From positions 149,048,568 to 149,112,567 of the forward strand of contig CM067359.1 in NCBI GenBank assembly GCA_034401795.1: 64,000 nt of DNA, given 5' to 3'. A program made the translations under genes and the position numbers. Position 1 is the stretch's first letter. Every line of letters starts with the position of its first letter. The notes beneath the pieces are model-generated. The model worked only from the letters and a program-made list of their open reading frames with translations, was not told the DNA's origin and made no database searches. Positions 43,039-51,202 of this stretch are shown here, one piece after another. The DNA is from Chaetoderma sp. LZ-2023a. Taxonomy: Eukaryota; Mollusca; Caudofoveata; Chaetodermatida; Chaetodermatidae.

Positions 43039-43448
43039 TATCATACCAGCAATATCTGGCCTTTGCCGAGATGATGAACCCGATAGAGGATTGCCCCTTC
43101 TTAACCCCTACACAGATAAAGGCTTTAAACGAACAGATGCCTGCACAGCAACAGATCTGTCAACAAGAAGGAGAGCGCCTACAGTGGGAGAACTGGTATC
43201 AACAGAATGCGCGCAGGGCAAGGAGGGACAGGGGAAATTTCCGATACTGGCAGGCCCGCCTGGAGGAGAGTAAGCGGGATGCAGGAGTCTTGACAGACGA
43301 CGATCGGCCAGATGTCTACGACGATGAGCCAGGTGTCTTCACGGACGAGGATGAGCCAGAGGTCATACAGTGGGAAGAGGAGATGGCGCGGAAGTATAAG
43401 ATCAAGAAAGCCATCCAGGGCGGACCTACTATCTTGGTGATAAGGTGA
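43035..43448 (+). CDS. Polinton gene, acidic-charged protein, unassigned
   Basis: 137 codons. The N-terminal half is Gln-rich (LNEQMPAQQQICQQEGERLQ) with basic RRARRDRGNFRYWQARLEES; the C-terminal half is acidic (DDRPDVYDDEPGVFTDEDEP) and ends with a lysine-rich KYKIKKAIQGG. No family recognised. Its size and charge would suit an accessory or virion-internal protein; that is a guess. Confidence 0.5.
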   Translation: MISYQQYLAFAEMMNPIEDCPFLTPTQIKALNEQMPAQQQICQQEGERLQWENWYQQNARRARRDRGNFRYWQARLEESKRDAGVLTDDDRPDVYDDEPGVFTDEDEPEVIQWEEEMARKYKIKKAIQGGPTILVIR

Positions 43449-43632
43449 AGTTCCAGATGTCAGTCTCAGAACGCTACTGGCACCCGACATAGTGCTGGAT
43501 GACTACGTTCTAAGAGCCATCTGTCTCAAGACCAAAAAGCTGGCAGGGTTTACCAGGCTCTCCAAAATGAACCCTTCTATGACTCATAAGCAGATTCTGC
43601 AGGTGATGTTGGTTTAAGCCTCCAAATATACT
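43449..43632 (+). promoter_or_regulatory. Gap holding a GTTTAAG/TATA promoter module
   Basis: GTTTAAG (43612-43618) is followed by AAATATAC and then ATG at 43633. A short frame (VLDDYVLRAICLKTKKLAG) lies upstream in the gap and is not called. Confidence 0.55.
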
Positions 43633-44253
43633 ATGGCAAAATCAGAGTGGTGGAAGCAACCAGAACTATACCCCTCCCTGACTGCTGACGAGGGCGGTAC
43701 CATCCACGGCTGGCGGCTCCAGCAGATAGATACCATCAGGCAGAATCTCGTCCATGAGGCAGAAAAGTACGGCAGAACGCGCAGTCGATATAAGACAGCC
43801 TACAACGTCCTCGCGCATACAACCACTGCTGCGGGCGTGATTGGAGCCAGTGCTGGTGTGGCAGCTGTGGCCACTCTCGCTACAGGGGTGGGTGCCCTCG
43901 TCGCCATCCCTCTGGGTGGCGTGACACTAGCCGCCACTGTCTTGGCCACGGGCTTGGGAGTGTGGCAGCGGCAGATCACAAGGAGGTTGGAGAGGCATGC
44001 TAAGTACGTGACACTAGCACAGCGTATGCTACGGACTATCGACGCGGCTGTCAGCAAAGCTCTCGAGGATGGCCTGGTCACCGATGAAGAGTATCACCAT
44101 ATATTGAAGGTCCAAGCCCTGTACCGCACTGAGAAACCTAAAGTGCGACAGCAATACCTCAAAGGCTCCCGCGGGCGGGTTGATATGGAGGAGTTAAAAA
44201 ACGAGATGGTACGGCGAGGTCACCTCGCCGGTCTCTGGAGCAACTATAAATAA
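43633..44253 (+). CDS. Polinton gene, 206-aa protein with a Gly/Ala-rich hydrophobic centre
   Basis: Starts MAKSEWWKQPELYPSLTADE. The region of about residues 65-110 is hydrophobic and Gly/Ala-rich (AGVIGASAGVAAVATLATGV, VAIPLGGVTLAATVLATGLG), enough for one or two membrane segments. The C-terminal 90 residues are helical and basic. The open frame looks whole. Hydrophobic-centre proteins of this size occur in the variable gene set of Polintons; the function is unknown to me. Confidence 0.6.
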   Translation: MAKSEWWKQPELYPSLTADEGGTIHGWRLQQIDTIRQNLVHEAEKYGRTRSRYKTAYNVLAHTTTAAGVIGASAGVAAVATLATGVGALVAIPLGGVTLAATVLATGLGVWQRQITRRLERHAKYVTLAQRMLRTIDAAVSKALEDGLVTDEEYHHILKVQALYRTEKPKVRQQYLKGSRGRVDMEELKNEMVRRGHLAGLWSNYK

Positions 44254-44286
44254 TGTGCTGCGTTAGCTTTAAGAACACCAGTATAG

Positions 44287-45522
44287 ATGGCCTTCCCACG
44301 GGACCTCACAACAGTCAACCGGAACCAACCGCCCCTCCTGGGTACACTCTTGACTGGCCTGAGAGGCCTACTTGATGATATACCAGAGCTAACACCTTTC
44401 TCTATCACAGTGGATGGACGGGCCCGAATCAGCTTCTCCATCAACCCACGACCACTGACGAACCGCCCCATCACCATCAAGGATGCGAAGCAAGCTCATA
44501 CTTGGATGACTGCTCCAAGCCTCTCATACTGGAATCAGCAGCTGAACTTTGCCGTGTGGTGTGCCACGGCAGGCTGTGGAGTAAGTTCCACCATGCTTCA
44601 CTCCTATTCTGGTACTCCTAAGCTGTGCTCATCGCCAGCTGTCTCAGATTCCACGTGTACTTCACTGTGCGACGAATCCTCCATGAGCTGGGTGCAAGCC
44701 TCCCTGATACAAACGACTTCGACCCACAGCTCAACCGTCATAACGTCTCAGCGGCCAGCAGACTACAGAGAGAGTTCAGTGGTCACCCAGACTATCGGTG
44801 GCATGGCGGCGACAACCACGGTCTAGGGATTATGTACGGTGGCCCGGGACGTGACTACTCAGGATTCCCCTATCGAACACCCCGACGAGTAGGCCGACGG
44901 AAGACAGCGACATTCTCGTTCGATCCAGACTCCGATCCTGGAGCGATAGTGCAGAATATGCACATCACCGGAATCAGGCAGGACTCCCCAGATGCGTGGA
45001 AGTACTTTGTCCCACACACCACCTCGGGCCTCACACCAGCAGGGATCGTTCGGATCAACCAGTCCCTGGAAGCCCTGTGCTACTGCCTCCTTACAGCGCA
45101 GACCAAGCTGCGTCATTCCATAGATCGTGGCAGATCCCAGCAGTCTTATTGCTAAGTTCCAGCAGGGGCTGCAGAAGGCCAATCGCAAACTTGACTTTGC
45201 TCTTTCACCACACCTACGGTTGATTCCGAGCAACATGATCGTGAACATCGAGGACCTACAAGTCAGGGGCTATAACAACATGATAGTCGAGGGGAGTTCT
45301 CCCGGTGTCCACTTCGGTTTCAACGCGGATATCAACACACCTAGACGTAATACGGGCCATACAGTCATTCCGACACTGCAGCCAGTCGACACAGCGCTTC
45401 CCATGGCAGCGCCAACCCCACCACTGCAGCCAGTCGCCACGACACCACTTCCCGTGGCAGCTCTACGAGTGGTGTCAGGCCTAACTATCGTGGTGCTCGG
45501 GATCAGCCTACTCCGCCGCTAG
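44287..45522 (+). pseudogene. Polinton gene of unknown product, broken
   Basis: Preceded by GCTTTAAG-ACACCAGTATAG and ATG at 44287 (MAFPRDLTTVNRNQPPLLGT). The region encodes stretches such as IPELTPFSITVDGRARISFS and HLRLIPSNMIVNIEDLQVRG, and ends with proline-rich repeats (PLQPVATTPLPVAA) and a hydrophobic tail. The position and beta-rich look fit a structural protein, but I cannot assign it. About two or more breaks. Confidence 0.5.
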
Positions 45523-45984
45523 CAAATCAGCTATCTCGTCAGTCTCGGCTGGGACCACAGTGAGACACTGAGCCAGCTTGGCCTGCCCAACAGCCCCTAT
45601 ACACGCTGCCAACATGCACATCCAAGGGCTGGAGGGTTCCGCAGTGCATCCTTTTTCCAGCTTGTAGTATCGCAGAGCCTTGTTCAGCTCTGAGTTAGGT
45701 GAGGCCATGGAGGTCTGCAACTGCTGGAACACATCTGACAGATACTCCCGATCCTTGTAGAAACCTTTAGTTCGCAGGAGCTGCTCAACGATACTCCCAC
45801 CCATGATAAGGTATTCGAGGAAGCAGATCTGCCCCTTTCCAAATCCTAGATAGAGCTTCACAGCTGTCAGCTCCTCTGTCAGCTCAGCACCAGAGAGCTG
45901 AGCGAGCTCATCTGGCGTCTTCTTCTTGTAGGCCTTCAGCTCCCTCTGGAAGACCTCATAGTACTTCTCGCATAGCGCGGACAT
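45508..45984 (-). CDS. Polinton gene, 158-aa helical protein, unassigned
   Basis: Starts MSALCEKYYEVFQRELKAYK and is predicted mostly helical. Residues 115-140 are hydrophobic with several Cys (WMCMLAACIGAVGQAKLAQC). The start lies back to back with the + frame at 46008, sharing a TGTTTAAG module between them. The open frame looks whole. No family recognised. Confidence 0.55.
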   Translation of the reverse strand: MSALCEKYYEVFQRELKAYKKKTPDELAQLSGAELTEELTAVKLYLGFGKGQICFLEYLIMGGSIVEQLLRTKGFYKDREYLSDVFQQLQTSMASPNSELNKALRYYKLEKGCTAEPSSPWMCMLAACIGAVGQAKLAQCLTVVPAETDEIADLLAAE

Positions 45985-46007
45985 GTTTAAGATGACTCAA
46001 TAGGGAG

Positions 46008-46217
46008 ATGAATATTCCTGAGTACAAACCCGGCCACCTGGCAGATGCAGACTGGGAAGATCTTATTAGCTCACTCGACGGGGAACACAGGTGTTTAACT
46101 GTGTTGTATACTCAGGGTTTAAACAATGCCGTCAACGGTACAGATCGTGAAGCAACTGCCCGAGAGCCAGATGAGTCTTCAGAAGGTAGAGGACCTGCTG
46201 CGAACCAAGACAGATAA
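46008..46217 (+). CDS. Small Polinton open frame, 69 aa, unassigned
   Basis: MNIPEYKPGHLADADWEDLI, then an acidic tail. It follows GTTTAAG at 45984-45990. Its second half overlaps the next gene in another frame, so its true end is doubtful. Confidence 0.35.
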   Translation: MNIPEYKPGHLADADWEDLISSLDGEHRCLTVLYTQGLNNAVNGTDREATAREPDESSEGRGPAANQDR

Positions 46218-46514
46218 GTTACTGACACAGGCTAAACCTCTGGCAGTCCATGTCGCCAGTAACGAGGCGGCAAATGTGGCTGTGGTGAAGATAAGGTTCT
46301 TCCTGCCGCCACTGCAGCTGTCCTCGCTACCGTAGTGAGTGGGGTGGCCGGCCACTGTCTTGGAATAACTCATCCCATCCCAAAGATCGCCCTCAGTGGT
46401 GCCGCCTACACTGCCGCCGCCAAGATCATGGGTGAACGTGTTACACTAATGGAGGCCGCGGTTCTAGGGCTAGCAACGAGTGCAATGGCCGAGATCATCG
46501 TCCCCTATGTTTAA
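46126..46514 (+). pseudogene. Small Polinton membrane-protein gene, broken
   Basis: GTTTAAAC lies eight bases before ATG (MPSTVQIVKQLPESQMSLQK). The downstream part translates to Ala-rich hydrophobic segments (ALSGAAYTAAAKIMGERVTL, LGLATSAMAEIIVPYV). About one break. Confidence 0.45.
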
Positions 46515-46783
46515 CCCTTCTGAATAGTGAGAGATGGATGACGAGACCACTGCAGCATATGAGGCATGGCGGGCTGGAGGGTGGTGTGTAGTCCATAGTC
46601 GAGCATGCGGCCTGAGGATTGCCAATGCCCAGTAATGGTGGACCGCCCACAAGGCGTGCCCCTGCAGAGAGGGCCAGTACCCTGAGCACTGCTACCTATT
46701 CCCTTGGCCGACTGCGTGGTCCTCCTATGCCAACTATTTCACTGGGGCTATGACTAGTGGGTTTAAGCCGCGTATATAGCACT

Positions 46784-47287
46784 ATGACTCTGTCACTCAC
46801 AGACCTAGAAAGCAAAGAGCTAGGCGATCTTGCTCACTTGGGCGAGGCACGCCTCGGTTCAGAGGACACTGTTGCCCCTATCTCCTTCCTAGACTTCGAT
46901 GAGAAGGGAGACCCGCGGGAGATCCGAGGTACCATCCCAGCCCGAGATCTCGTCGGGAACACTGATAAGGTAGGACAATCGGCCATTAACAAGGCCAAGA
47001 CTGTATACAAGGGGATGGGCATCAAAGACAGGGCAACGATGCGAGGTATGCTCGGAGTCGACGAGGCTGGTGCCATCAAGGTTATGGCTGAGTCCTATGC
47101 ACAAGACCTGGTTAAGGATCTCCTGAAACCGCGGAGCTTTTTCCAACAAGACGGAGATAATCTCAGGGTAGGCACCATCGGCCTGAGCAATATCATGGTC
47201 GATGGCAAAAAAGGTGCTACCGACAGCCTCCAGCTACCAGAGGTGAAGAAGTCAGGGTTCTTTGGTTTGCCGTTTAAGCTCACATAA
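46784..47287 (+). CDS. Polinton gene, 167-aa protein, unassigned
   Basis: ATG at 46784 (MTLSLTDLESKELGDLAHLG) is chosen because GTTTAAG-CCGCG-TATATAG lies directly upstream. The protein is soluble-looking, with PREIRGTIPARDLVGNTDKV in the middle and the C-terminus KSGFFGLPFKLT. The last bases overlap the GTTTAAG module of the next gene. The open frame looks whole. No family recognised. Confidence 0.55.
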   Translation: MTLSLTDLESKELGDLAHLGEARLGSEDTVAPISFLDFDEKGDPREIRGTIPARDLVGNTDKVGQSAINKAKTVYKGMGIKDRATMRGMLGVDEAGAIKVMAESYAQDLVKDLLKPRSFFQQDGDNLRVGTIGLSNIMVDGKKGATDSLQLPEVKKSGFFGLPFKLT

Positions 47288-47292
47288 TAGTC

Positions 47293-47571
47293 ATGGCTTC
47301 CTGCGCGTGTATCGTACAGATACTGGATGTGCTAGAGACTGCGGGTGCTGACACAGGCCCTCTACGCTATCTTCTCAGCTGCTGCTGGGATTTCATGCTT
47401 GACGCTTCCATCGCATCCTTCGTATCCGCCGGAGGTACAACGCTACCCACACAGCAGGTGCAAAAGCTGGTGCAGGAAGTACAGCCGTTTAGTCTCCCAG
47501 ATATAGACGAGGCTACCGCCGACCAAGTGCTAACCATCCTTCGCGCACATGTCTGTACCATTCGACAGTAG
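47293..47571 (+). CDS. Polinton gene, 92-aa protein, unassigned
   Basis: MASCACIVQILDVLETAGAD, helical, Cys-rich at the start. GTTTAAG-CTCAC-ATAATAG precedes the ATG by about 20 bases. Its 3' end overlaps the start of the packaging ATPase frame by 23 bases, so the two are probably expressed together. Confidence 0.5.
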   Translation: MASCACIVQILDVLETAGADTGPLRYLLSCCWDFMLDASIASFVSAGGTTLPTQQVQKLVQEVQPFSLPDIDEATADQVLTILRAHVCTIRQ

Positions 47572-48211
47572 GCCAGGCGATGCTGGCCAGGTGGTGCTGA
47601 TCATTGCCCCGTCAGGCCACGGGAAAAACATCTTGCTGCGGGCTCTCCTGGCCGAACATCTACACTCTCAATACATCCTTCTGGTGTCTGACTCCGCTGC
47701 TGAGGCGGTTGACAGTAATGATCAATGGTACAATGGTCCAGTCACCAAGATGCAGAACCTGCAAGCCCTGATGGAGAAGCTGCTGGCAGCCCGACTGAGA
47801 GAACCACTTGTTCTAGTTATCGATGACCCTGCAATGGACCAGAAGACAGTCACCTACCTCAGCAACATCACCTGGCGCATCCGGCACACAAAGATAACTG
47901 TCTTCATCCTCTTTCAGAAGTACACCCGCGAGATCTCACCAGACATCCGCCACAATGCCCGGTTGCTATACTTCAGCTCCAAGTGTGGACGTGCCCTGCT
48001 CAAGACCATATACGACAGCCTAACCCTCAAGGAGCCAAAAGGGGACTTTATCGCAGGTGTACAGAGGGCAGCTGAGCTGTACCACTTCATCTTCAGCAAC
48101 AAGGAGACAGGTGAGCTGTCACACTTCGAGCCCTCTCTGGAAAAGGCGCAGACCTTCACCTACAAGCTGAATCCAGCCAGAAAACTAGCCTGCTCTACGC
48201 ATTATCGCTGA
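47549..48211 (+). CDS. Polinton packaging-type ATPase (FtsK/HerA fold)
   Basis: A 220-aa protein. Residues 14-26 (QVVLIIAPSGHGK) form a strand plus P-loop-type turn, and residues 87-93 (LVLVIDD) match Walker B. A later FILFQKYTREISPDIRHNAR segment resembles the sensor region of A32-type ATPases. Such enzymes drive genome packaging into the capsid in Polintons and related viruses. Length is typical for the family. The open frame looks whole. Confidence 0.75.
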   Translation: MSVPFDSRPGDAGQVVLIIAPSGHGKNILLRALLAEHLHSQYILLVSDSAAEAVDSNDQWYNGPVTKMQNLQALMEKLLAARLREPLVLVIDDPAMDQKTVTYLSNITWRIRHTKITVFILFQKYTREISPDIRHNARLLYFSSKCGRALLKTIYDSLTLKEPKGDFIAGVQRAAELYHFIFSNKETGELSHFEPSLEKAQTFTYKLNPARKLACSTHYR

Positions 48212-48249
48212 CAGACAGACCGCGGCGGTCTCCGCTGCAACTTTTTTCG

Positions 48250-49220
48250 TTCAGGCTGCGCGGTCTTCGTCCGCTACGTCATCAGAAGCTTGAGGAACTT
48301 CGTCAGAAGCCTGGATGAACTTCGACAGAAGCTTGAGGAACTTCGTCAGAAGCTTGAGGAACTTCGTTAGATGCTCGAGGAACTTCGTCAGAAGCTCGAG
48401 GAACTTCGTCAGAAGCTTGAGGAACTTCGTCAGAATCTTGAGGAACTTCGTCAGAAGCTTGAGGAACCTCGTCAGAAGCTCGAGGAACTTCGTCATAAGC
48501 TTGAGGAACGTCGTCATAAGCCTGGAGGAACGTTGTCATAAGCCTGGAGGAACTTCGTCAGAAGCTTGACGAACTTCGTCAGAAGCTTGACGAACTTCGT
48601 CAGAAGCTTGAGGAACTTCGTCAGAAGGAACTTCGCCAGAAGCTTGAGGAACTTCGTCAGAAGTTTGAGGATCTTCGTCAGAAGCCTGCCGCTGAAACTC
48701 TATCCACCGAGGGTCAGATGGTAGGACTCTCTTCGTCTGGAACTTCTCACGGAAGACCCACTTTTTCCATGCACGATGAGCATCTGGCTTGCGAGCCGTT
48801 TTGATGAGGTAGTCCTGGTAGTTATCTGGGAATTTCAGGAATGCTGACAGATTCTTGACCAATCTCCTACGCCCTCTTTCATTGAAGCGGCACTGACCTC
48901 CTCCCTGAAGTAGTTATTTGCCCCAGACTGGAGGCTATCCAGCATCTCTCGCTCTTCCTGGCTATGTAGGCTAAATATGGCAACCCACTTCCCGACCGTT
49001 AGTAGATCTTTGGGGCCGACCCTCGCCTTTTGGAGAGCTAGAATAACAGGACTGTTGGTTTGGCCCACAGGTAGGTCGAGTGTCCTGCCCTGGGTGCTGT
49101 CAAACTTCCGGTAGAGTATCCGAGTCAGGAGTTCTTTTGTACTACGAGCTGGCGCTCCTTTCTCTATTGCGGCCAGTATCTCCGCATCCGTCGGCGGTGT
49201 AACCTTGACTCGCTCATGGA
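48250..49220 (-). pseudogene. Polinton minus-strand gene of unknown product with a repeat-rich 3' part, broken
   Basis: The upstream part encodes segments such as MGQTNSPVILALQKARVGPK and KKWVFREKFQTKRVLPSDPR, a basic soluble protein. The downstream part is a 21-bp minisatellite that reads as repeats of ASDEVPQ. No family recognised. About two breaks. Confidence 0.45.
48285..48680. repeat. 21-bp minisatellite inside the Polinton, about 18 units
   Basis: Unit AGCTTGAGGAACTTCGTCAG-A, with rare variants (CTCGAGG, GTCATAAG, one shorter unit). The period is seven codons. On the + strand one frame reads LEELRQK, a coiled-coil-like heptad; on the minus strand the frames read ASDEVPQ or LLTKFLK. Confidence 0.9.
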
Positions 49221-50157
49221 TAATGTTGATGTCACAAAGCAGGCCTCGGACACTGTCACTGTGGGACAGTGCACGCCGCGGCTGTCGTGCCGACTTGGCC
49301 TGCTGCCCAAAGATAATCTGCAGGTTCTGAACAGGTGGGAGATCGTACAGAGCAACAGCACCGTGGACACCACCTATGTGAACGATGAGTACCGAGTCCT
49401 AGGTCCGCTGGCTCGTGACCCAACCTTCTATGCGAAGGGAAAGGGGTACTACGCTGTGGGTGAGGGGTTCACAGCATTCGAACTACTGGTAGGTGTCGAG
49501 AAGCCTGTGACAGTTCCACACTTCACCCTCCTCGAGAACACACACGTGAATCCAGCTGCCATGCAGGATAGGTTGTTCCTCCGGGTGTACACTGAGCATC
49601 TCGCAGATGTGTCGATGAATGCTCCAAGACTTCATGTCTGGCATGACGAGAATGACCAGGAACTGAAGCAAACGGGATCCAAACAGTGGATCGTGCATGT
49701 GGAGTGAGAACACCAGCAGGTCCAAGCCACAGCTAACCAATGGGTGGAGCTGACATTGCATCGTGGTGCAACGGACTGTGTCGCTGTTGCGGTCCTGGTT
49801 CAGAAGGGAGTCGTCATCCAGGAGGTGGGTAAGCTGGACGACTTCAAACTTGTGGTTGCTGGGACCAATGATCTTGGTGAGGTACGCGAGCTGGCTGACT
49901 GCCAACTCTACAGACAGAAAACTAAGTCATACGCACTTCTGCGACTAACCAGTGGAAGCGACGACCTCGAGTCAGCACTCAAGGGCCGTCACCACGTCGG
50001 TGGCAGGAACATCCCACCTAATCAGGGCAACTGGCTCAGCTTCAACATTGGAAACCTCATAGCTGGGACTCGCCAATTAGGTGTGACGGTACTTTACTTT
50101 GGCTATGCTAAGGTATGCGTATCGAACACATCAGGTATTCAGCTTGAGCGCGCGTAG
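49216..50157 (+). pseudogene. Polinton capsid-like or other beta-rich protein gene, broken
   Basis: Encodes MDNVDVTKQASDTVTVGQCT at the start and beta-strand-like stretches throughout (for example FTAFELLVGVEKPVTVPHFT, LGVTVLYFGYAKVCVSNTSG). The size (about 310 codons) and appearance would suit a jelly-roll minor capsid protein, but no diagnostic motif was seen, so the label is tentative. About one break. Confidence 0.4.
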
Positions 50158-50513
50158 AGCACGACCCCTGTCGTCACCGCTGCAGCTGCCACTACTACTA
50201 TAAGCTCTGCTGTCTTCTGACCTGTCGATGCTTCATAGTCGAGCGTTGGCTCAGATACGGCCTCGTAGTACTCATCGAGACTCTCATCTGCCTCTTTGAG
50301 GCTCTGGTTGGCATGAGCTCGGAGTTGTCGTCGGCGTGCCTCCCTCTGGCGCATATGCTCGAGGGCTTTGCTGTGGTCAAACTTCTCCGTAGACAGCTTC
50401 TCCATCGCCTGGTTATGGCGCTCACGCTCGACCTCTGCCGCCTTCTTGTCGGCGAAGCTGAGTCCCCAGTTCGGTAAGGCAAACACGCCCGCATTCAAGA
50501 TTGCGGAGGCCAT
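50139..50513 (-). CDS. Polinton gene, 124-aa coiled-coil protein with a C-terminal membrane segment
   Basis: MASAILNAGVFALPNWGLSF, then a charged helix of about 70 residues (KKAAEVERERHNQAMEKLST, MRQREARRRQLRAHANQSLK), then the hydrophobic tail AELIVVVAAAAVTTGVVLYA. Tail-anchored layout. It is divergently paired with the gene at 50550. The open frame looks whole. Function unknown. Confidence 0.6.
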   Translation of the reverse strand: MASAILNAGVFALPNWGLSFADKKAAEVERERHNQAMEKLSTEKFDHSKALEHMRQREARRRQLRAHANQSLKEADESLDEYYEAVSEPTLDYEASTGQKTAELIVVVAAAAVTTGVVLYARSS

Positions 50514-50549
50514 GCTATAGACTACAGTTTAAAGCTACTATATACGGAT
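50514..50549. promoter_or_regulatory. Divergent promoter with one shared GTTTAAAG core and two TATA-like boxes
   Basis: The 36-base gap reads CTATAG, then AGTTTAAAGCT, then CTATATACGG. Read on the minus strand it gives CTTTAAAC and CTATAG before the gene at 50513; on the plus strand it gives GTTTAAAG and TATATA before 50550. It is the clearest example of the element's promoter module. Confidence 0.65.
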
Positions 50550-50966
50550 ATGTATGAACCAGAGGCTTATGAAGATCCAGTCGAGGACTATGATGAGGAG
50601 GATTATGATGCAGACGAGGACTATGATGCAGACGACTACGATGTAGCGGAGACCGTGGGTGATGAGCCTGAATCCCTCAAACTAATACACAGAGCGAAAG
50701 GAATCTATCGCACTTACGTAAAAGGTTCTATTGGTCCACTGGCAGCAGTTGGGCCTCTGATCGCTCTGTTCACAACGAAGGCGGGCGAGACGGTCCGCAA
50801 GATCGCGAACAATGCTCTCCAGGGTGTGGAGAAGATTTCTGAAGCCATACCAGCCATCGCCTCAGGAGTAGGTACGTCCTTCGGAGTCGCAGGCCCTTGG
50901 CTACCGTATGTTGCCATGGCACTCGCGGCCATCTGGGCCTCCGAACATTTAAGCCATACTATATAA
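50550..50966 (+). CDS. Polinton gene, 138-aa protein with acidic Asp-Tyr repeats and hydrophobic C-terminus
   Basis: Residues 1-40 are an acidic repeat (YEDPVEDYDEEDYDADEDYD). A basic segment (IHRAKGIYRTYVKGSI) follows, then two hydrophobic stretches (IGPLAAVGPLIALF and SFGVAGPWLPYVAMALAAIW). It ends 3 bases before the next ATG. The open frame looks whole. No family recognised. Confidence 0.6.
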   Translation: MYEPEAYEDPVEDYDEEDYDADEDYDADDYDVAETVGDEPESLKLIHRAKGIYRTYVKGSIGPLAAVGPLIALFTTKAGETVRKIANNALQGVEKISEAIPAIASGVGTSFGVAGPWLPYVAMALAAIWASEHLSHTI

Positions 50967-50968
50967 GG

Positions 50969-51202
50969 ATGGCGTCTCTGTATGACCTAGTCAAGACACT
51001 TAACTTCCGAGGGTTAGTCGATAAGCTACCGCTCAGCGAAGATCCAGCAGAGACTAGACGCCGGTGTATGGGGGTGTTTGATGAGGTCTTCAGTGATAGT
51101 CGAATGCATAACGGCCGTCTGTTCGTCTGTGTAGAGTTCGCCCAGGCTGTGCGTGATAGGACGGGAGTGGACGTCAGTGATGAAATCTGGGGTCTTTCTT
51201 GA
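50969..51202 (+). CDS. Small Polinton gene, 77 aa, unassigned
   Basis: MASLYDLVKTLNFRGLVDKL, ending VDVSDEIWGLS. ATTTAAG-CCATA-CTATATAAGG precedes the ATG. Its last 23 bases overlap the integrase start in another frame. Confidence 0.5.
   Translation: MASLYDLVKTLNFRGLVDKLPLSEDPAETRRRCMGVFDEVFSDSRMHNGRLFVCVEFAQAVRDRTGVDVSDEIWGLS

Noticed and set aside
48361-48540. A + strand coiled-coil gene made of LEELRQK heptads
   Set aside because: It has no upstream promoter module or unique coding sequence; the reading exists only because the minisatellite period is seven codons.
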